A DNA stretch of 64,000 nucleotides from Cephalotus follicularis (lineage: Eukaryota; Streptophyta; Magnoliopsida; Oxalidales; Cephalotaceae), in contig BDDD01001602.1 in the NCBI GenBank assembly GCA_001972305.1, positions 228,546 to 292,545 on the forward strand, written 5' to 3'. Under the pieces are notes generated by a model, which was given only the letters and a program-made list of their open reading frames with translations, was not told where the DNA came from and searched no databases. Positions 33,587 to 44,590 of the stretch are shown in pieces. A program made the translations under genes and the position numbers. Within the stretch, counting starts at the first letter, position 1. Each line of letters starts with the position of its first letter.

Positions 33587-34677
33587 TGTCACACCCCGTG
33601 CTTCCATTACGTTTAGACAACATGTAGTGATATCATGAATAAGTAAATAATCCAGCATTCCAAATAACAATTCAATATATAAGCGGAAGCATTCATATCT
33701 GGATTATAAATAAAAGACATCCGCACGTAGCCCATACTACGTGCACATACAATACTAGCAATTATCCTTTTACATAAGGAAAGTACACCAACAACGGAGT
33801 GCGAATCGTTCATTACAAAACAATATGACATAAGAATAACAACCATAAGTAGATAAAAACTCTCCAAGCTTCAGCAACACTTCCCGTACATCTTCGCTTA
33901 ATATAAAATTGTAGGGGGTTAGTCGTTGTCCTCACTTGGCTAAGTAGGAATAATGCATGTTAAGGAATATATAAATGCAACATGTATGACATTTTATATT
34001 GAAAATAACATAATTAAGTATTCCAATATATAAGCAAGCATGCCAAGTAGCCATGGACAATACAATTCAAGAATACCGCACAAGGGTAAAATCAATCAAT
34101 ACAGTGTTTGGGTGTCACATGTTGCTAACTCCTAGCACCAACTGTACACAACCTAACTATCACCCTACACTCCGTAGATGATAGATCAGGTCAATTCTGT
34201 CGGAATTTAGCGGGCAGGTAACAATCAGGGTCTGCATTGCAGATAACTGTGGTGGAAGTCTATCCAACTCCTGGCACATAGGACCACCCCTTAGCCAGTG
34301 ATGTTTCCTATCACTCGACTAACGACAATAACATAGACAAACAATTCAATCAATTCAATAACAATATTACATATGTCTATATGTAATATAGGGTTGTTTT
34401 CTTTTGAAACATATAACAATTCAGTAATCGTACATCTCATAGGAGGAAAACGATATTCAGTACAGTAACAGTACCTCTCATTGGAGGGAAAACAGTAATC
34501 ATTTGACAATATACATTTCCATTTTGAAAACCGTAAGGAACTCATATTTGTGCTTAAAGCACTAGTTGGTTCAATCATTTGAAAATAAGGGACAGTAGTG
34601 TTAATGAACACCCTAAACAGTATATACTAATTATAACAGTAGCATATACAGCAAACAGTAAAGCACAGTAGCAATCC

Positions 34678-34702
34678 NNNNNNNNNNNNNNNNNNNNNNN
34701 NN
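34678..34702. other. Assembly gap (25 N)
   Basis: Lies in the 3' LTR right after CAGTAGCAATCC, the position that directly precedes the mid-LTR GTCGAC array in the related LTR at 21008-22167. The partner LTR lacks this part, so the content is unknown. Confidence 0.95.
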
Positions 34703-35347
34703 ATTCGTTCCCATGTCAACAGTGGATATATATTACTAACATTAGTACGTTTAATCCGCTATCAACCTAATATCCAACTAGTAGCTCATCATTAGCTCAT
34801 AAATTCAACTCTTATTGAACCATTTACCCTTTCTATCTCACTTCAACTTATTAACTCTTAATCATGTTAACATAAGGTATGGATATCTAGTCCTAGTCTG
34901 TTTTCCTAGCTATTAACCATAACAGCATTAAGGAATTCGGATTAGTGACTTACCAAGAGAATCAAAGCTTCACTCTCCTTGAACACTCTAACATGCAAGC
35001 TCCAAGAAAATCTCTCTCCTTCAATTCCTTCTCCCCAGTGTTTTCTATCACCAAAATCAGTTCTTCACGGCTAATATAAAGGCTTAGAGTCTTAGAATTC
35101 GTTAGGATCCATTAACTCTACCTTCCCTCTTTTCCTTCTCTCTCTCACATGCACCTCTCCTCACTCTTTCTCTTCTATTTTTGCAGGTTGCAGGTGTGCA
35201 AATCTTGCAGAAGGAATAGAGGACATGCAAGGCACTCCTCTTGCATGTTATGGCAGCTGGTGATACGAATCCTTCATGCATGCCATGATTAGAACACTTT
35301 TCATCACTATATCTACGCATGCCAGACGCCTGTTCTGTGTCACTCCA

Positions 35348-35423
35348 GTCGACTGTCTCCCTGTGACAGTCGACTGTCTCTTCCACGAATCAACCAGTCG
35401 ACTGTTACCCTGTGACAGTCGGC
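35348..35423. repeat. GTCGAC array, type B, promoter-side
   Basis: Cores at 35348, 35369, 35397 and 35418 (GTCGGC): steps 21, 28 and 21 bp. Confidence 0.9.
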
Positions 35424-35596
35424 TGTTTGATCTGGTTTTAGGGTTCCTTAAGTTTTTTTTACAAATTTGTATTTCAATTCAACCCAAGCATTCACTAACC
35501 ACAATTATTATGTTAATTGGACAAACAATCTCAATTAAAATGTATATTTTATTTAAATTGGAGCAATATACATTAATTGAAATTGCGGTTATTAAA

Positions 35597-35613
35597 TTTC
35601 CCCCTCCTTAAAG
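35597..35613 (-). other. Polypurine tract
   Basis: Minus strand TTAAGGAGGGGGAAA adjoining the 3' LTR, matching the tract at 22168-22185. Confidence 0.75.
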
Positions 35614-35637
35614 AAAATTCTTCCGCGAATTTAGCCC

Positions 35638-36845
35638 TTACATTTCGAACAAGTGGGGAAATGTCTCCATCATTTCGTCTTCACGCTCCCACGTAGCCTC
35701 CTCTGCTCCATGAAAACGCCACAGAACTTTTACCATAGGAATGGTCTTGTTCCTTAGCACCATTTCCCTTTGATCCACTATCCTCATCGGCCTCTCTTCA
35801 TAAGACAATCTAGGACTGATGAATCCAGGGTCGTAGCTCAATATATGAGATGGGTCAGGTACGTATTTTCGTAACATGGAGACATGAAATACGTTATGCA
35901 CATCCGACAAACTAGGAGGTAGTGCAATCTGATATGCAACATCCCCCACTTTTTCCAGTATCTCGTAAGGTCCAATATACCTTGGACCCAACTTCCCCTT
36001 GAGGCCAAAATGGTGTATCCCTTTCGAAGGCAAGATCTTCAGGAAAACATGATCCCCCTTCTCAAATTCTAGCTTTCTCCTCTTACACTGGCGTAACTCT
36101 TCTGCCGACTTTGTGCAACTAGTAGTCTCTTCTTGATTATTTCCACTTTATCAGTAGTCTCTTGTACCAGGTCTGGTCCCAGCACTTGTCTCTCACCTAC
36201 CTCGTCCCAGCAAATAGGTGATCTGTACTTTCTCCCATACAAATCATCATAGGGAGCCATCCCAATGCTGGTGTGAAAACTATTGTTGTAGGAGAACTTG
36301 ATCAATGCCAGATGATCTTCCCAACTCCCAGAAAAATCAATCATGCAAGCCCGGAGCATATCCTCCAGAGTCTGAATAGTACGCTCGGACTGTCCGTCAG
36401 TCTGTGGGTGGAATGCAGTGCTAAAGTTCAAGGTTGTTCCCATTGCTGCTTGGAACTTCTTCCAGAACCTTGAAGTAAATATAGCATCGCGGTCACAAAC
36501 AATACTGACGGCATGCAATCTCACTATCTCCGGGATATACAATCGAGCAAGCTTCTCGATAGAATACGTCATGTTCATCGGAAGGAAGTGAGCAGACTTA
36601 GTAAGTCTGTCTACTACTACCCACACTGCTTCATGCTGATTTCGTGACCTCGGTAATCCTGACACGAAGTCCATGGTCACATGCTCCCATTTCAATTCAA
36701 CCACTGGTAGCGCTTGTAGCAGTCCCACAGGTCTCTGATGTTCAGCCTTCACTCTCTGACAGGTCAAACATCCTGCTACATATTCGGCAATCTCTCTTTT
36801 CATACCACTCCATTAGTAGTCCTTTTACAGGTCGTGCCACATCTT
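35638..36845 (-). pseudogene. Gypsy integrase and chromodomain
   Basis: Frame 36803-36069 (244 codons) has the zinc-site end (CLTCQRVKAEH), the core Asp in MDFVSGLP, VCDRDAIFTSRF and the Glu-bearing TIQTLEDMLRAC block. It shifts frame near 36075 and continues as 36033-35638 (131 codons), with GPYEILEKVGDVAY, DVHNVFHVSMLRKY and a C-terminal chromodomain whose KVLWRFHGAEEATWE block spans about residues 100-115. Stops near 36815-36845 cut it from the long pol frame upstream. The chromodomain in the Tekay/Del position is what assigns the clade. Confidence 0.88.
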
Positions 36846-39692
36846 TCAATTTCCCGGGTGAACACTGTATTTTGACTTGTGAGCTTGTTCCAGTAGTTCA
36901 TTTCTGATTCCCTGGTCATCTGGAACACATATCCTCCCTCGGAACCTCAGTAGGCCATCAGTAGGAATGGAGAACTCGGAATCAGTATCTAGGTTCTCAT
37001 GGATATTCCATAACTCAGAGTCACTGTACTTAGCCGTCAGAATACGCTCCAGAAGTTCCGGTTGTGCTCTCAGATTTGCCACAATAACTCCACGGGAAAC
37101 CATGAACGGATTCAATCTCTGAAATTCCTCCAATAGCTTCCACTGTGAAACCATTGCTCCAGCAATCATAACCTTGCGACTCAGCGCATCCGCCACTACA
37201 TTCGCCTTTCCTGGGTGGTATTGAATGTTGCAGTTGTAATGATTAGAGAATTCCACCCATCGCCTCTGTCTCATGTTGAGCTCCTTTTGGGAAAACAAAT
37301 ACTTTAAACTTTTGTGGTCAGTAAAGATCTCAAATTGAGTACCATAGAGGTAGTGCCTCCATTTCTGCAAAGCGAACACTATGGCTGCCAACTCAAGATC
37401 GTGTACGGGATACTTTTCCTCGTACAACTTCAACTTTCTCGATGCGTATGCAATCACCCTACCATGTTGCATAAGAACGCATCCCAATCCCTTCCCAGAA
37501 GCATCAGTGTAGACAATAAAACCCTCATTGCCTTCAGGTAATGCCAACACTGGAGCCGAAATCAACCGCCTCTTCAACTCACAGAAACTTTCCTCACAGA
37601 AATCATCCCACACAAAACTTGACTTCTTCTGGGTCAACTGTGTCAGTGGTGTAGCAAGCTTTGAAAATCCTTTGATGAACCTTCGGTAGTAGCCAGCCAA
37701 TCCCAAGAAACTACGAACCTCGGTAACGTTTCTCGGTTGGGGCCAATCAATAATACTCTCTATCTTTGAAGGATCCACTGACAATCCTTCACTTGACACA
37801 ATGTGGCCTAGAAAAGTCACATGATCCAGCCAAAATTTGCACTTGCTGAATTTGCCGTATAATTGTTCCTTCCGTAGTGTCTGTAATACAATTCTCAAGT
37901 GTTGCATGTGTTCCTCGGTGCTCTTCGAATAAATCAGGATGTCGTCCAGGAATATAACGACAAACTGGTCAAGATAGGGTTGGAACACTTTGTTCATCAG
38001 ACACATAAAGGCTGCAGGAGTATTTGTCAAACCAAACGGCAGTATCAGGAATTCGTAATGCCCATATCTGGTTCGAAATGCGGTCTTCTCCACATCACCC
38101 TCTCTGATCCTCAACTGATGATAACCTATTCTTAGGTCAAGTTTGGAGAATACAGTTGAGCCTTGCAATTGGTCGAACAACTCCTCAATATGTGGCAGAG
38201 GATACTTGTTCTTTACCGTTACTTGATTTAGCAGCCTGTAATCAATGCATAACCGCATCAATCCATCCTTCTTTTTCACAAACAGAACCGGTGCTCCCCA
38301 CGGTGATACACTCGGCCTGATGAAGCCCTTATCAAGGTAATCCTGCAATTGAATCTTTAACTCCTTCAGTTCAGAAGGAGCCATTCGATACGGTGCCTTG
38401 GATATAGGATCAGTTCCAGGCAATAGTTCAATGCTGAACTCTATATCTCTCTTTGGTGGCAACGAAGTGAGTTCATCTGGAAATACATCAGGAAATTCAC
38501 ATACAACAAGCACTTGTTCAATACTAGGCGTACCTTTCGTATGATCAATCACATACACCAAATAGCCTTCGCATCCTTGCTTGAGATACTTTTGTGCTCG
38601 AGTATATGAAATGATCAAAGCAGAAACATTCTTCTCTCCGATAAACTTGCACTCAGTCCCATCTTGAAGAAAGAAGGTCATTATCTTGTTATAGAAATCA
38701 AGACAAGCATGATGAGTATATAGCCAGTCCATTCCCAAGATTACATCAAAATCCTGGATAGGTAATGATATCAAGTCACTAGATAACTGAATCCCAGCTA
38801 CCATGGTCTCACAGACTTTCATGATAGTGTCAGATAGAAGACAAGTACCCGTAGGAGTACTCACCTCCAATACATAAGGTAATCTAGAAGTAATACCATG
38901 CAGATTGCGAGCAAATTCAGATGCAATGAATGAATGTGTCGCACCAGGGTCAATCAATACATGAGCTAGTAGGCCAGATATATAAATAGTACCTCCCACA
39001 ACAGTAGTAGATTCTGGCACATCATCTTTAGATAAGGTGTAGAGCCTAATTTTCACAATCCCTTTCCCGGTATCCTTCTGCGGTTGAGCAGCCGCAACAC
39101 TACCACTTGCACCAGCACTTCCTTGTTGGCCGCGGGCTTGATCCCTCACCATAGGACAACTGTTCAGCATATGTTCTGGTGAACCACACCTGAAGCATTT
39201 CCCCATCTTTTGCCAGCATTCAGTCTCATCATGGTTCTGACGACCACAGAAAGTACATCCACCCATATTTTGTTGACTGCTTCGGCTAGGTGTCCTTGAT
39301 CGTGAATTTCTGCGTCGAGAGCCTCCGTGACCTTTGTTGTCAGACTTTGTTGAATTAGCAGGGTTGTTACTCCCTTGCCCATGTGACTGTGCAGCCCTCG
39401 ATTGATTAGTACGAGACCACTCCGCTCTCCTTTCATTCGCATCTGCTTCTAGAATCATCGCCCTCTCAGCAACATCTACAAAAGAGATTAGCTGCAACAT
39501 CAATAGTTTAGATCTGATGTCAGGTCGAAGGCCTTTTAGGAACCTTCGGATCATCCATGATTCACCCTCCACAATATAAGGTGTATGTCTTGCCAGCTCC
39601 ACGAATCTAGTCTGGTACTGAGCTACCGTCATGTCCCCTTGACGCAACTCCATTAGTTCGGTCTCCCTCTGGTCATGCTCTATCTGTTGCAC
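36846..39692 (-). CDS. Gypsy Gag C-half, protease, RT, RNase H (948 codons)
   Basis: Longest open frame in the window. Residues about 1-90 are the end of the capsid region ([17 protein letters not shown]). Two CCHC zinc knuckles lie at about 146-159 and 166-179. Protease DPGA is at 248-251. RT runs from about 440, with [14 protein letters not shown] and catalytic FLDD at 581-584. RNase H has [11 protein letters not shown] and [10 protein letters not shown]. The frame ends at the start of the integrase zinc region ([11 protein letters not shown]). The ATG at 39692 is internal: the real Gag starts at 40220 but is cut by stops at about 39787 and 40056. The encoded enzymes would copy element RNA into DNA in cytoplasmic particles. 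It may be young, but it is not complete. Confidence 0.9.
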   Translation of the reverse strand: MQQIEHDQRETELMELRQGDMTVAQYQTRFVELARHTPYIVEGESWMIRRFLKGLRPDIRSKLLMLQLISFVDVAERAMILEADANERRAEWSRTNQSRAAQSHGQGSNNPANSTKSDNKGHGGSRRRNSRSRTPSRSSQQNMGGCTFCGRQNHDETECWQKMGKCFRCGSPEHMLNSCPMVRDQARGQQGSAGASGSVAAAQPQKDTGKGIVKIRLYTLSKDDVPESTTVVGGTIYISGLLAHVLIDPGATHSFIASEFARNLHGITSRLPYVLEVSTPTGTCLLSDTIMKVCETMVAGIQLSSDLISLPIQDFDVILGMDWLYTHHACLDFYNKIMTFFLQDGTECKFIGEKNVSALIISYTRAQKYLKQGCEGYLVYVIDHTKGTPSIEQVLVVCEFPDVFPDELTSLPPKRDIEFSIELLPGTDPISKAPYRMAPSELKELKIQLQDYLDKGFIRPSVSPWGAPVLFVKKKDGLMRLCIDYRLLNQVTVKNKYPLPHIEELFDQLQGSTVFSKLDLRIGYHQLRIREGDVEKTAFRTRYGHYEFLILPFGLTNTPAAFMCLMNKVFQPYLDQFVVIFLDDILIYSKSTEEHMQHLRIVLQTLRKEQLYGKFSKCKFWLDHVTFLGHIVSSEGLSVDPSKIESIIDWPQPRNVTEVRSFLGLAGYYRRFIKGFSKLATPLTQLTQKKSSFVWDDFCEESFCELKRRLISAPVLALPEGNEGFIVYTDASGKGLGCVLMQHGRVIAYASRKLKLYEEKYPVHDLELAAIVFALQKWRHYLYGTQFEIFTDHKSLKYLFSQKELNMRQRRWVEFSNHYNCNIQYHPGKANVVADALSRKVMIAGAMVSQWKLLEEFQRLNPFMVSRGVIVANLRAQPELLERILTAKYSDSELWNIHENLDTDSEFSIPTDGLLRFRGRICVPDDQGIRNELLEQAHKSKYSVHPGN

Positions 39693-40220
39693 ATAAGTTT
39701 CAAGGAACTCAGACTGAAATATGTCCCAAGTCCTGTCAAGTCCACGAGATTCCCATTTTGCTTCAGTCCTTTCCCACCAATAAGTAGCCTAGCCCCATAA
39801 GCGGTATACAGCAACGTTGAGTTTCTGCTCATCAGTACATTCCAGGGCAGCAAATATTTTCTCCAAGTCTCTAATCCACTGCTCGGCCACAGTATCATTC
39901 AGCTCACCATTGAATGTCGGACGATTCTGTCTCATGAACCACTCCAGATCTCGGCCAAATCCACCAATATGACAAGCTTCAGGAGCCTGATGATAGGCCC
40001 GGTTAGCCTCGTACATTTGCCGAATCTGTTCCATGTTCGCCGTATTAGCTTGCATCTACTGTTGGAAAAGATCAGCCATGCAGTCAAAATTACTCCTCTC
40101 GTCTTGCACTGGAGGAAAATTCACTCCTTCATTCGCTGGCGGATCATGTTCGTGCACTGGCGATGCATTGACTCCTTCGTCGGCTCTACGCCTTCCTCTT
40201 CTTCCTCTTCGTAGGTCCAT
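39693..40220 (-). pseudogene. Gypsy Gag N-terminal part
   Basis: Begins MDLRRGRRGRRR at 40220. Stops at about 40056 (after MADLFQQ) and 39787 (before ATYWW) interrupt it, each consistent with one base change relative to the sister Gags at 57906-58250 and 25605-26780. It then runs in frame with the long pol frame. Confidence 0.85.
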
Positions 40221-40308
40221 TCGGTTTCCTATATGGAATGACATAATCATTGGGAAACAATTCACTTAATTTCTGAGAAACTTATCCCAGCTAGCATATA
40301 TGGAATAT

Positions 40309-40320
40309 GCTCTGATACCA
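40309..40320 (-). other. Primer-binding site, initiator Met tRNA
   Basis: TGGTATCAGAGC on the minus strand, 3 bp from the 5' LTR. Confidence 0.9.
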
Positions 40321-40323
40321 CGC

Positions 40324-41666
40324 TGTCACACCTCGTGATTCCATTACATTTAGACAACATGTAGTGATATCAGGAATAAGTAAATAATCCAGCATTCCAA
40401 ATAACAATTCAATATATAACCGGAAGCATTCATATATGGATTATAAATAAAAGTCATCCGCACGCAGCCCATACTACGTGCACATACAATACTAGCAATT
40501 ATCCTTTTACATAAGGAAAGTACAACAACAACGGAGTGCGAATCGTTCATTACAAAATAATACGACATAAGAATAACAACCTTAAGTAGATAAAAACTCT
40601 CCAAGCTTCAGCAACACTTCCCGTACGTCTTCGCGTAATATGAAATTGTAGGGGTTAGCCGTTGTCCTCACTTGGCTAAGTAGGAATAATGCTTGTTAAG
40701 GAATATATAAATGCAACATGTATGACATTTTATATTGAAAATAACATAATTAAGTATTCCAATATATAAGCAAGCATGCCAAGTGGCCAAGTGGATATAT
40801 ATTACTAACATTAGTACGTTTAATCCGCTATCAACCTAATATCCAACTAGTAGCTCATCATTAGCTAATAAATTCAACTCTTATTGAACCATTTACCCTT
40901 TCTATCTCACTTCAACTTATTAACTCTTAATCATGTTAACAGAAGGTATGGATATCTAGTCCTAGTCTGTTTTCCTAGCTATTAACCATAACAGCATTAA
41001 GGAATTCGGATTAGTGACTTACCAGGAGAATCAAAGCTTCACTCTCCTTGAACACTCTAACATGCAAGCCCCAAGAAAATCTTTCTCTCCTTCAATTCCT
41101 TCTCCTCAGTGTTTCTATCACCAAAATCAGTTCTTCACAGCTGATATAAAGGCTTAGAGTCTTAGAATTCGATAGGATCCATTAACTCTACCTTCCCTCT
41201 TTTCCTTCTCTCTCTCACATGCACCTCTCCTCACTCTTTCTCTTCTATTTTTGCAGGTTGCAGGTCTGCAAATCTTGCAGAAGGAATAGAGGACGTGCAA
41301 GGCACTCCTCTTGCATGTTATGGCAGCTGGTGACACGCATCCTTCATGCATGCCACGATTAGAACACTTGTCATCACTGTCTCTGCGCATGCCAGACGCC
41401 TGTTCTGTGTCACTCCAGCCGACTGTCGTCCTGTGACAGTCGATTGTCTCTTCCACGAATCAACCAGTCGACTGTTACCCTGTGACAGTCGGCTGTTTGA
41501 GCTGGTTTTAGGGTTCCTTAAGTTTGTTTTACCAATTTGTATTTCAATTCAACCCAAGCATTCACTAACCATAATTATTATGTTAATTGGACAAACAATC
41601 TCAATTAAAATGTATATTTTATTTAAATTGGAGCAATATGCATTAATTTAAATTGCGGTTATTACA
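40324..41666 (-). repeat. 5' LTR with large internal deletion
   Basis: TGTCACACC to TTATTACA. Relative to 33587-35596 it lacks the part from about 34052 to 34722; the junction reads GCCAAGTGGCCAAGTGG near 40789. TATA candidate GATATAAA (41143-41150 on the plus strand; TTTATATC on the minus). Promoter-side GTCGAC array at 41418-41493. Confidence 0.9.
41418..41493. repeat. GTCGAC array, type B, promoter-side
   Basis: Cores at 41418 (GCCGAC), 41439 (GTCGAT), 41467 (GTCGAC) and 41488 (GTCGGC): steps 21, 28 and 21 bp, about 270 bp upstream of the TATA candidate in LTR orientation. Confidence 0.88.
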
Positions 41667-41671
41667 TTTGC

Positions 41672-42328
41672 CATATATCATAATCATAATGAGCGGCAAT
41701 AGCAAGCAAAATCCTAATGGATTTAAGCATGGCGACAGGTAAGAAAGTCTCAGTACAGTCGACTCCATGTCGTCGCCTATCCCATTTCGCCACTAATTGA
41801 GCTTTATAAGCCTCGATTTTTCCATCTGCATTCATCTTCTTCTTGAAGAACCATTTGCAGTCAATAGGCACTATGCCTTCGGGTGCTTCAACCAAATTCC
41901 AAACTTGGTTGTAGTACGTGGAATCCATTTCGGATTTCATGGCTCCTATCCATGCTTCAGAATCAGTGCCTTGCACTGCCTCCTGATAGCTAGTAGGCTC
42001 GTCATCTTCAATGACGTTATCTCATCAGTACCACCAATGAGGAAACCATACCTCTGAAGTGCTAATGGGATCCTGCTTGATCTCCTCAAAGGAGTTTTGC
42101 CTAACTGAGAACCATTCTCAGCCTGAGATCCAATCTCAGCTGTGTCTATTGAAGGTCCAACCTCCAACTCCTCGCTCTCCTGTGTGGTTTCTACATGTGG
42201 TAACTCCTTGAGTTCCACTTTACTCCCACTATTTCCTTCAAGAAGGTATTCCTTCTCTAGGAACACAGTATTTCATGAAACAAATATTCTTTGTTCGCTA
42301 GGGTGATAGAAATAGTATCCTTTAGTTT
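41672..42328 (-). pseudogene. Copia reverse transcriptase N-part
   Basis: Minus strand from the CRM-like insertion edge: an ETKGYYFYHPSEQRIFVS block (end of integrase region), a Ser/Glu-rich linker in frame 42266-41946, then RT start in frame 41976-41662 with SEAWIGAMKSEMDS, GIVPIDCKWFFKKK and DYDIWQM, where the gypsy element interrupts it. Continuation is at 33586. Frame changes at about 41960 and 42270. Confidence 0.88.
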
Positions 42329-42333
42329 CTTCT

Positions 42334-43311
42334 TGATCCAGGTGGATCTGCAATGATCCAAGAAGGAGTCACAGCCCAAAGAACTCTGATTTCTAAGTTT
42401 GGACCGAATATGCCCCAAAATTCTTTTGGGTTTCTAAATCCTTCTTTTGGGCTTACTACACTTATTTGGGCCCAATCCCATGATAAGGAGGTTGAAATTT
42501 CATCCATTTAATGGAGTTTCAAGTTTGATGTCCAGATTCAATGAATCAAGCAATGAATACTTATGATTCCAAAAATCTGATTTGGGAAAGTTCCCGTAAG
42601 CCTACATTTATGAAATTTCATGGTCTTCTATGCATGGAAGCTAGTATCAATGTTTGGGAGCATGATATTTCGAGTTTCAAGACTTGGGAAGTAGTTTCAA
42701 GGCATGAAAGCTTGTTTCAAGGCATTGGTTTCATCTTTCAAGACTTTGTTTAATTTCTTTGTAATTTCCTATGAATACTCATTTATTATCTCCTAGTTTC
42801 TTGTATTTGTAGTTTGACCAATCATTAATGATGTAATCTGGTTGGTTTAGTTCACCATGTGGTTAAACAACATCTAGCCATGGTTCCTAGTAGTAGGTTT
42901 GGCCTGAAGCTTATAAAAGCCTTTGAAACATAATGTAAGGGGATTTTGGACGAATTTTAATAATACTTTGAAGTATTAAACTGAACTTTGTGTTCTTTTA
43001 TGTCCTATATCCAAGTCTTGATCTAGCTTGGTGGTGGATTGTTCTTGCTGGTGGCTTTGCCTTTATGCTTGGACCTTCTTTGATCAATTATCTATCTTCT
43101 ACATTTCTTGATAAAAACTAGAAAATTAAACCTTAAAGAACCCCCAAATCCGTGACCTATTACCATACATCACCCTAAACACCAAACCAGCCCTTAATCC
43201 TCCTTACATACCTTCCAAAACATATCCCCATGGCCAATAAAATTGAACCAGCCTTAAACACTATCTCTAAAGTTGATAGCTCACTTGAAAGGCCCACATA
43301 CACCCGCATCA
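42334..43311 (+). repeat. 5' LTR of CRM-like element
   Basis: Ends CGCATCA at 43311. The part from 42354 (TGATCCAAGAA) is collinear with the 3' LTR. The first 20 bases (42334-42353) start TGATCCAGGTGG and have no equivalent before 47695. Confidence 0.85.
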
Positions 43312-43313
43312 AT

Positions 43314-43325
43314 TGGTATCAGAGA
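43314..43325 (+). other. Primer-binding site
   Basis: TGGTATCAGAGA, 2 bp after the LTR; complementary to initiator Met tRNA with one difference at the last base. Confidence 0.85.
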
Positions 43326-43357
43326 ACCAGGTTTGAAGTGAGCTCTTATCAACATCA

Positions 43358-44590
43358 ATGGCAAACCATAGTAACTCATCTTCTCCACCGCACCCATCTG
43401 AAATCGCCATTAGAATGATGAGGGAGGAGATGGCAGAAATGAAGGAATATATGATAAACCTTACTCAACAACTCCAAAACCTACATGTTAACCAAAACCA
43501 GCCCATACACAACCCTCCCCCACCCCGTCAGCATCAAGCAAGAAGGAATGTTCACAATCCACCTCATGTCCATGAATTAGACTCTAGTGATGATGAAAGT
43601 GATGAAGGGAAGGCCACGACCAGATGACAATGATAGAGGCTCCAACTAGATGTCCCTGAATTTGTGGGTAATTTGAATCATGATGACTTTATTGATCGGT
43701 TAAATGCCATTGAGAGAGTCTTTGATTACAAGGAGTATTGAGAGGAGAAGAAATGCAAGGTGGCTATACTGAAATTTAAAAAGTATGCTAGCCTTTGGTG
43801 GGAAAGCATTAAGAATCAAAGAGAGAGGGAAGGCAAGGAGAAGATAAGGAGTTGGACTAAATTGAAGAAACTTTTAAAAAAAAAAGGCTCTTGCCTGTTT
43901 CCTATAAGCAAGATCTTTTTGTGAAGCTTAATCTCTTGAAGCAAGGAGACAAAGAGTGTGGAGGAATACATAAGGGAGTTTGAACAACTATTTTTGTGGT
44001 GTGAAATACCTGAACCACCTGAACAAAAGATGGCTCATTTTCTTGGAGGATTACATTCGGATATTGGCAATATTGTAGAATTGCAGCCCTTTTGGACCTT
44101 TGAAGATGTGTGTAAACTAGCAATTAAAGTGGAGAAACAAAAGAAGATATCAAAGGGTTTAGCCTCAAAGCCTTACACCTGTGGGACTAGTTTTTCAAAA
44201 GGTTTTTCTTCAACCAAAACCGAAACTAGTTCCAAAGACAAGAACAAATTCAAGGAGGCAGAAGTTGACAGGGAGAAGACGTCTATTCCTCAAGGAGTCA
44301 AGAAGTGTTTCAAGTGTCATGGGTATGGTCATTTCCAAGTCGAATGCCCTAATAGAAGGGTGATGACTATCAAAGAAATGGAAGAGATAGAATCTGCCCT
44401 TAAGGAGGAAGAGCATAAAGAGGAAGAATCCAATGATGATGAAGAAGTGATTGCCGATTCAATGAATGGAGAGTTGCTGGTTATTCGTAGATCATTGCAT
44501 ACCAAGATGGAAAGGATGGATGATCAAAGAGAAAACATATTTCAATCAAGATGCTCTATTGGGAACAAAAATCTGTTCCATGATTATTGA
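43358..44590 (+). pseudogene. CRM-like Gag
   Basis: ATG at 43358 (MANHSNSSSPPHPSE) opens a frame with a putative coiled segment (EMAEMKEYMINLTQQLQNL). It ends at 43627; the capsid-like continuation (LDVPEFVGNLNHDDFIDRL, WWESIKNQR) is in another frame with a TGA near 43739, and a third piece, 43958-44590, carries one zinc knuckle CFKCHGYGHFQVEC. At least three disabling changes, one of them near an A9 run at about 43877. A frameshift near 44550 separates it from pol, which would normally be in the same frame. Confidence 0.82.

Larger units (their letters stand above)
33587..35596 (-). repeat. 3' LTR, contains sequence gap
   Basis: Starts TGTCACACCCCG; the other end reads TTATTAAA, where the partner reads TTATTACA, so the terminal CA has mutated. 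A run of 25 N (34678-34702) interrupts it. Promoter-side array at 35348-35423. TATA candidate TATAAAGGCTT region near 35075 on the plus strand, equal to TTTATATTAG on the minus strand. Confidence 0.9.
33587..41666 (-). mobile_element. Tekay-like Ty3/gypsy chromovirus, TSD TTTGC
   Basis: Complete layout on the minus strand: 5' LTR 40324-41666, primer site 40309-40320, gag-pol, polypurine tract 35597-35613, 3' LTR 33587-35596. TSD TTTGC at 33582-33586 and 41667-41671. The duplication lies within the copia RT coding sequence (WQMDVKTAF region), proving it inserted into the copia element. The two LTRs differ greatly in length because the 5' one lacks about 670 bp in the middle. A long 948-codon frame survives, yet gag and integrase have stops. 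Confidence 0.95.

Noticed and set aside
42541..42753. 70-codon frame in the CRM-like 5' LTR
   Set aside because: The same region of the 3' LTR is rearranged by a 70-bp duplication, and no product is known to start there.
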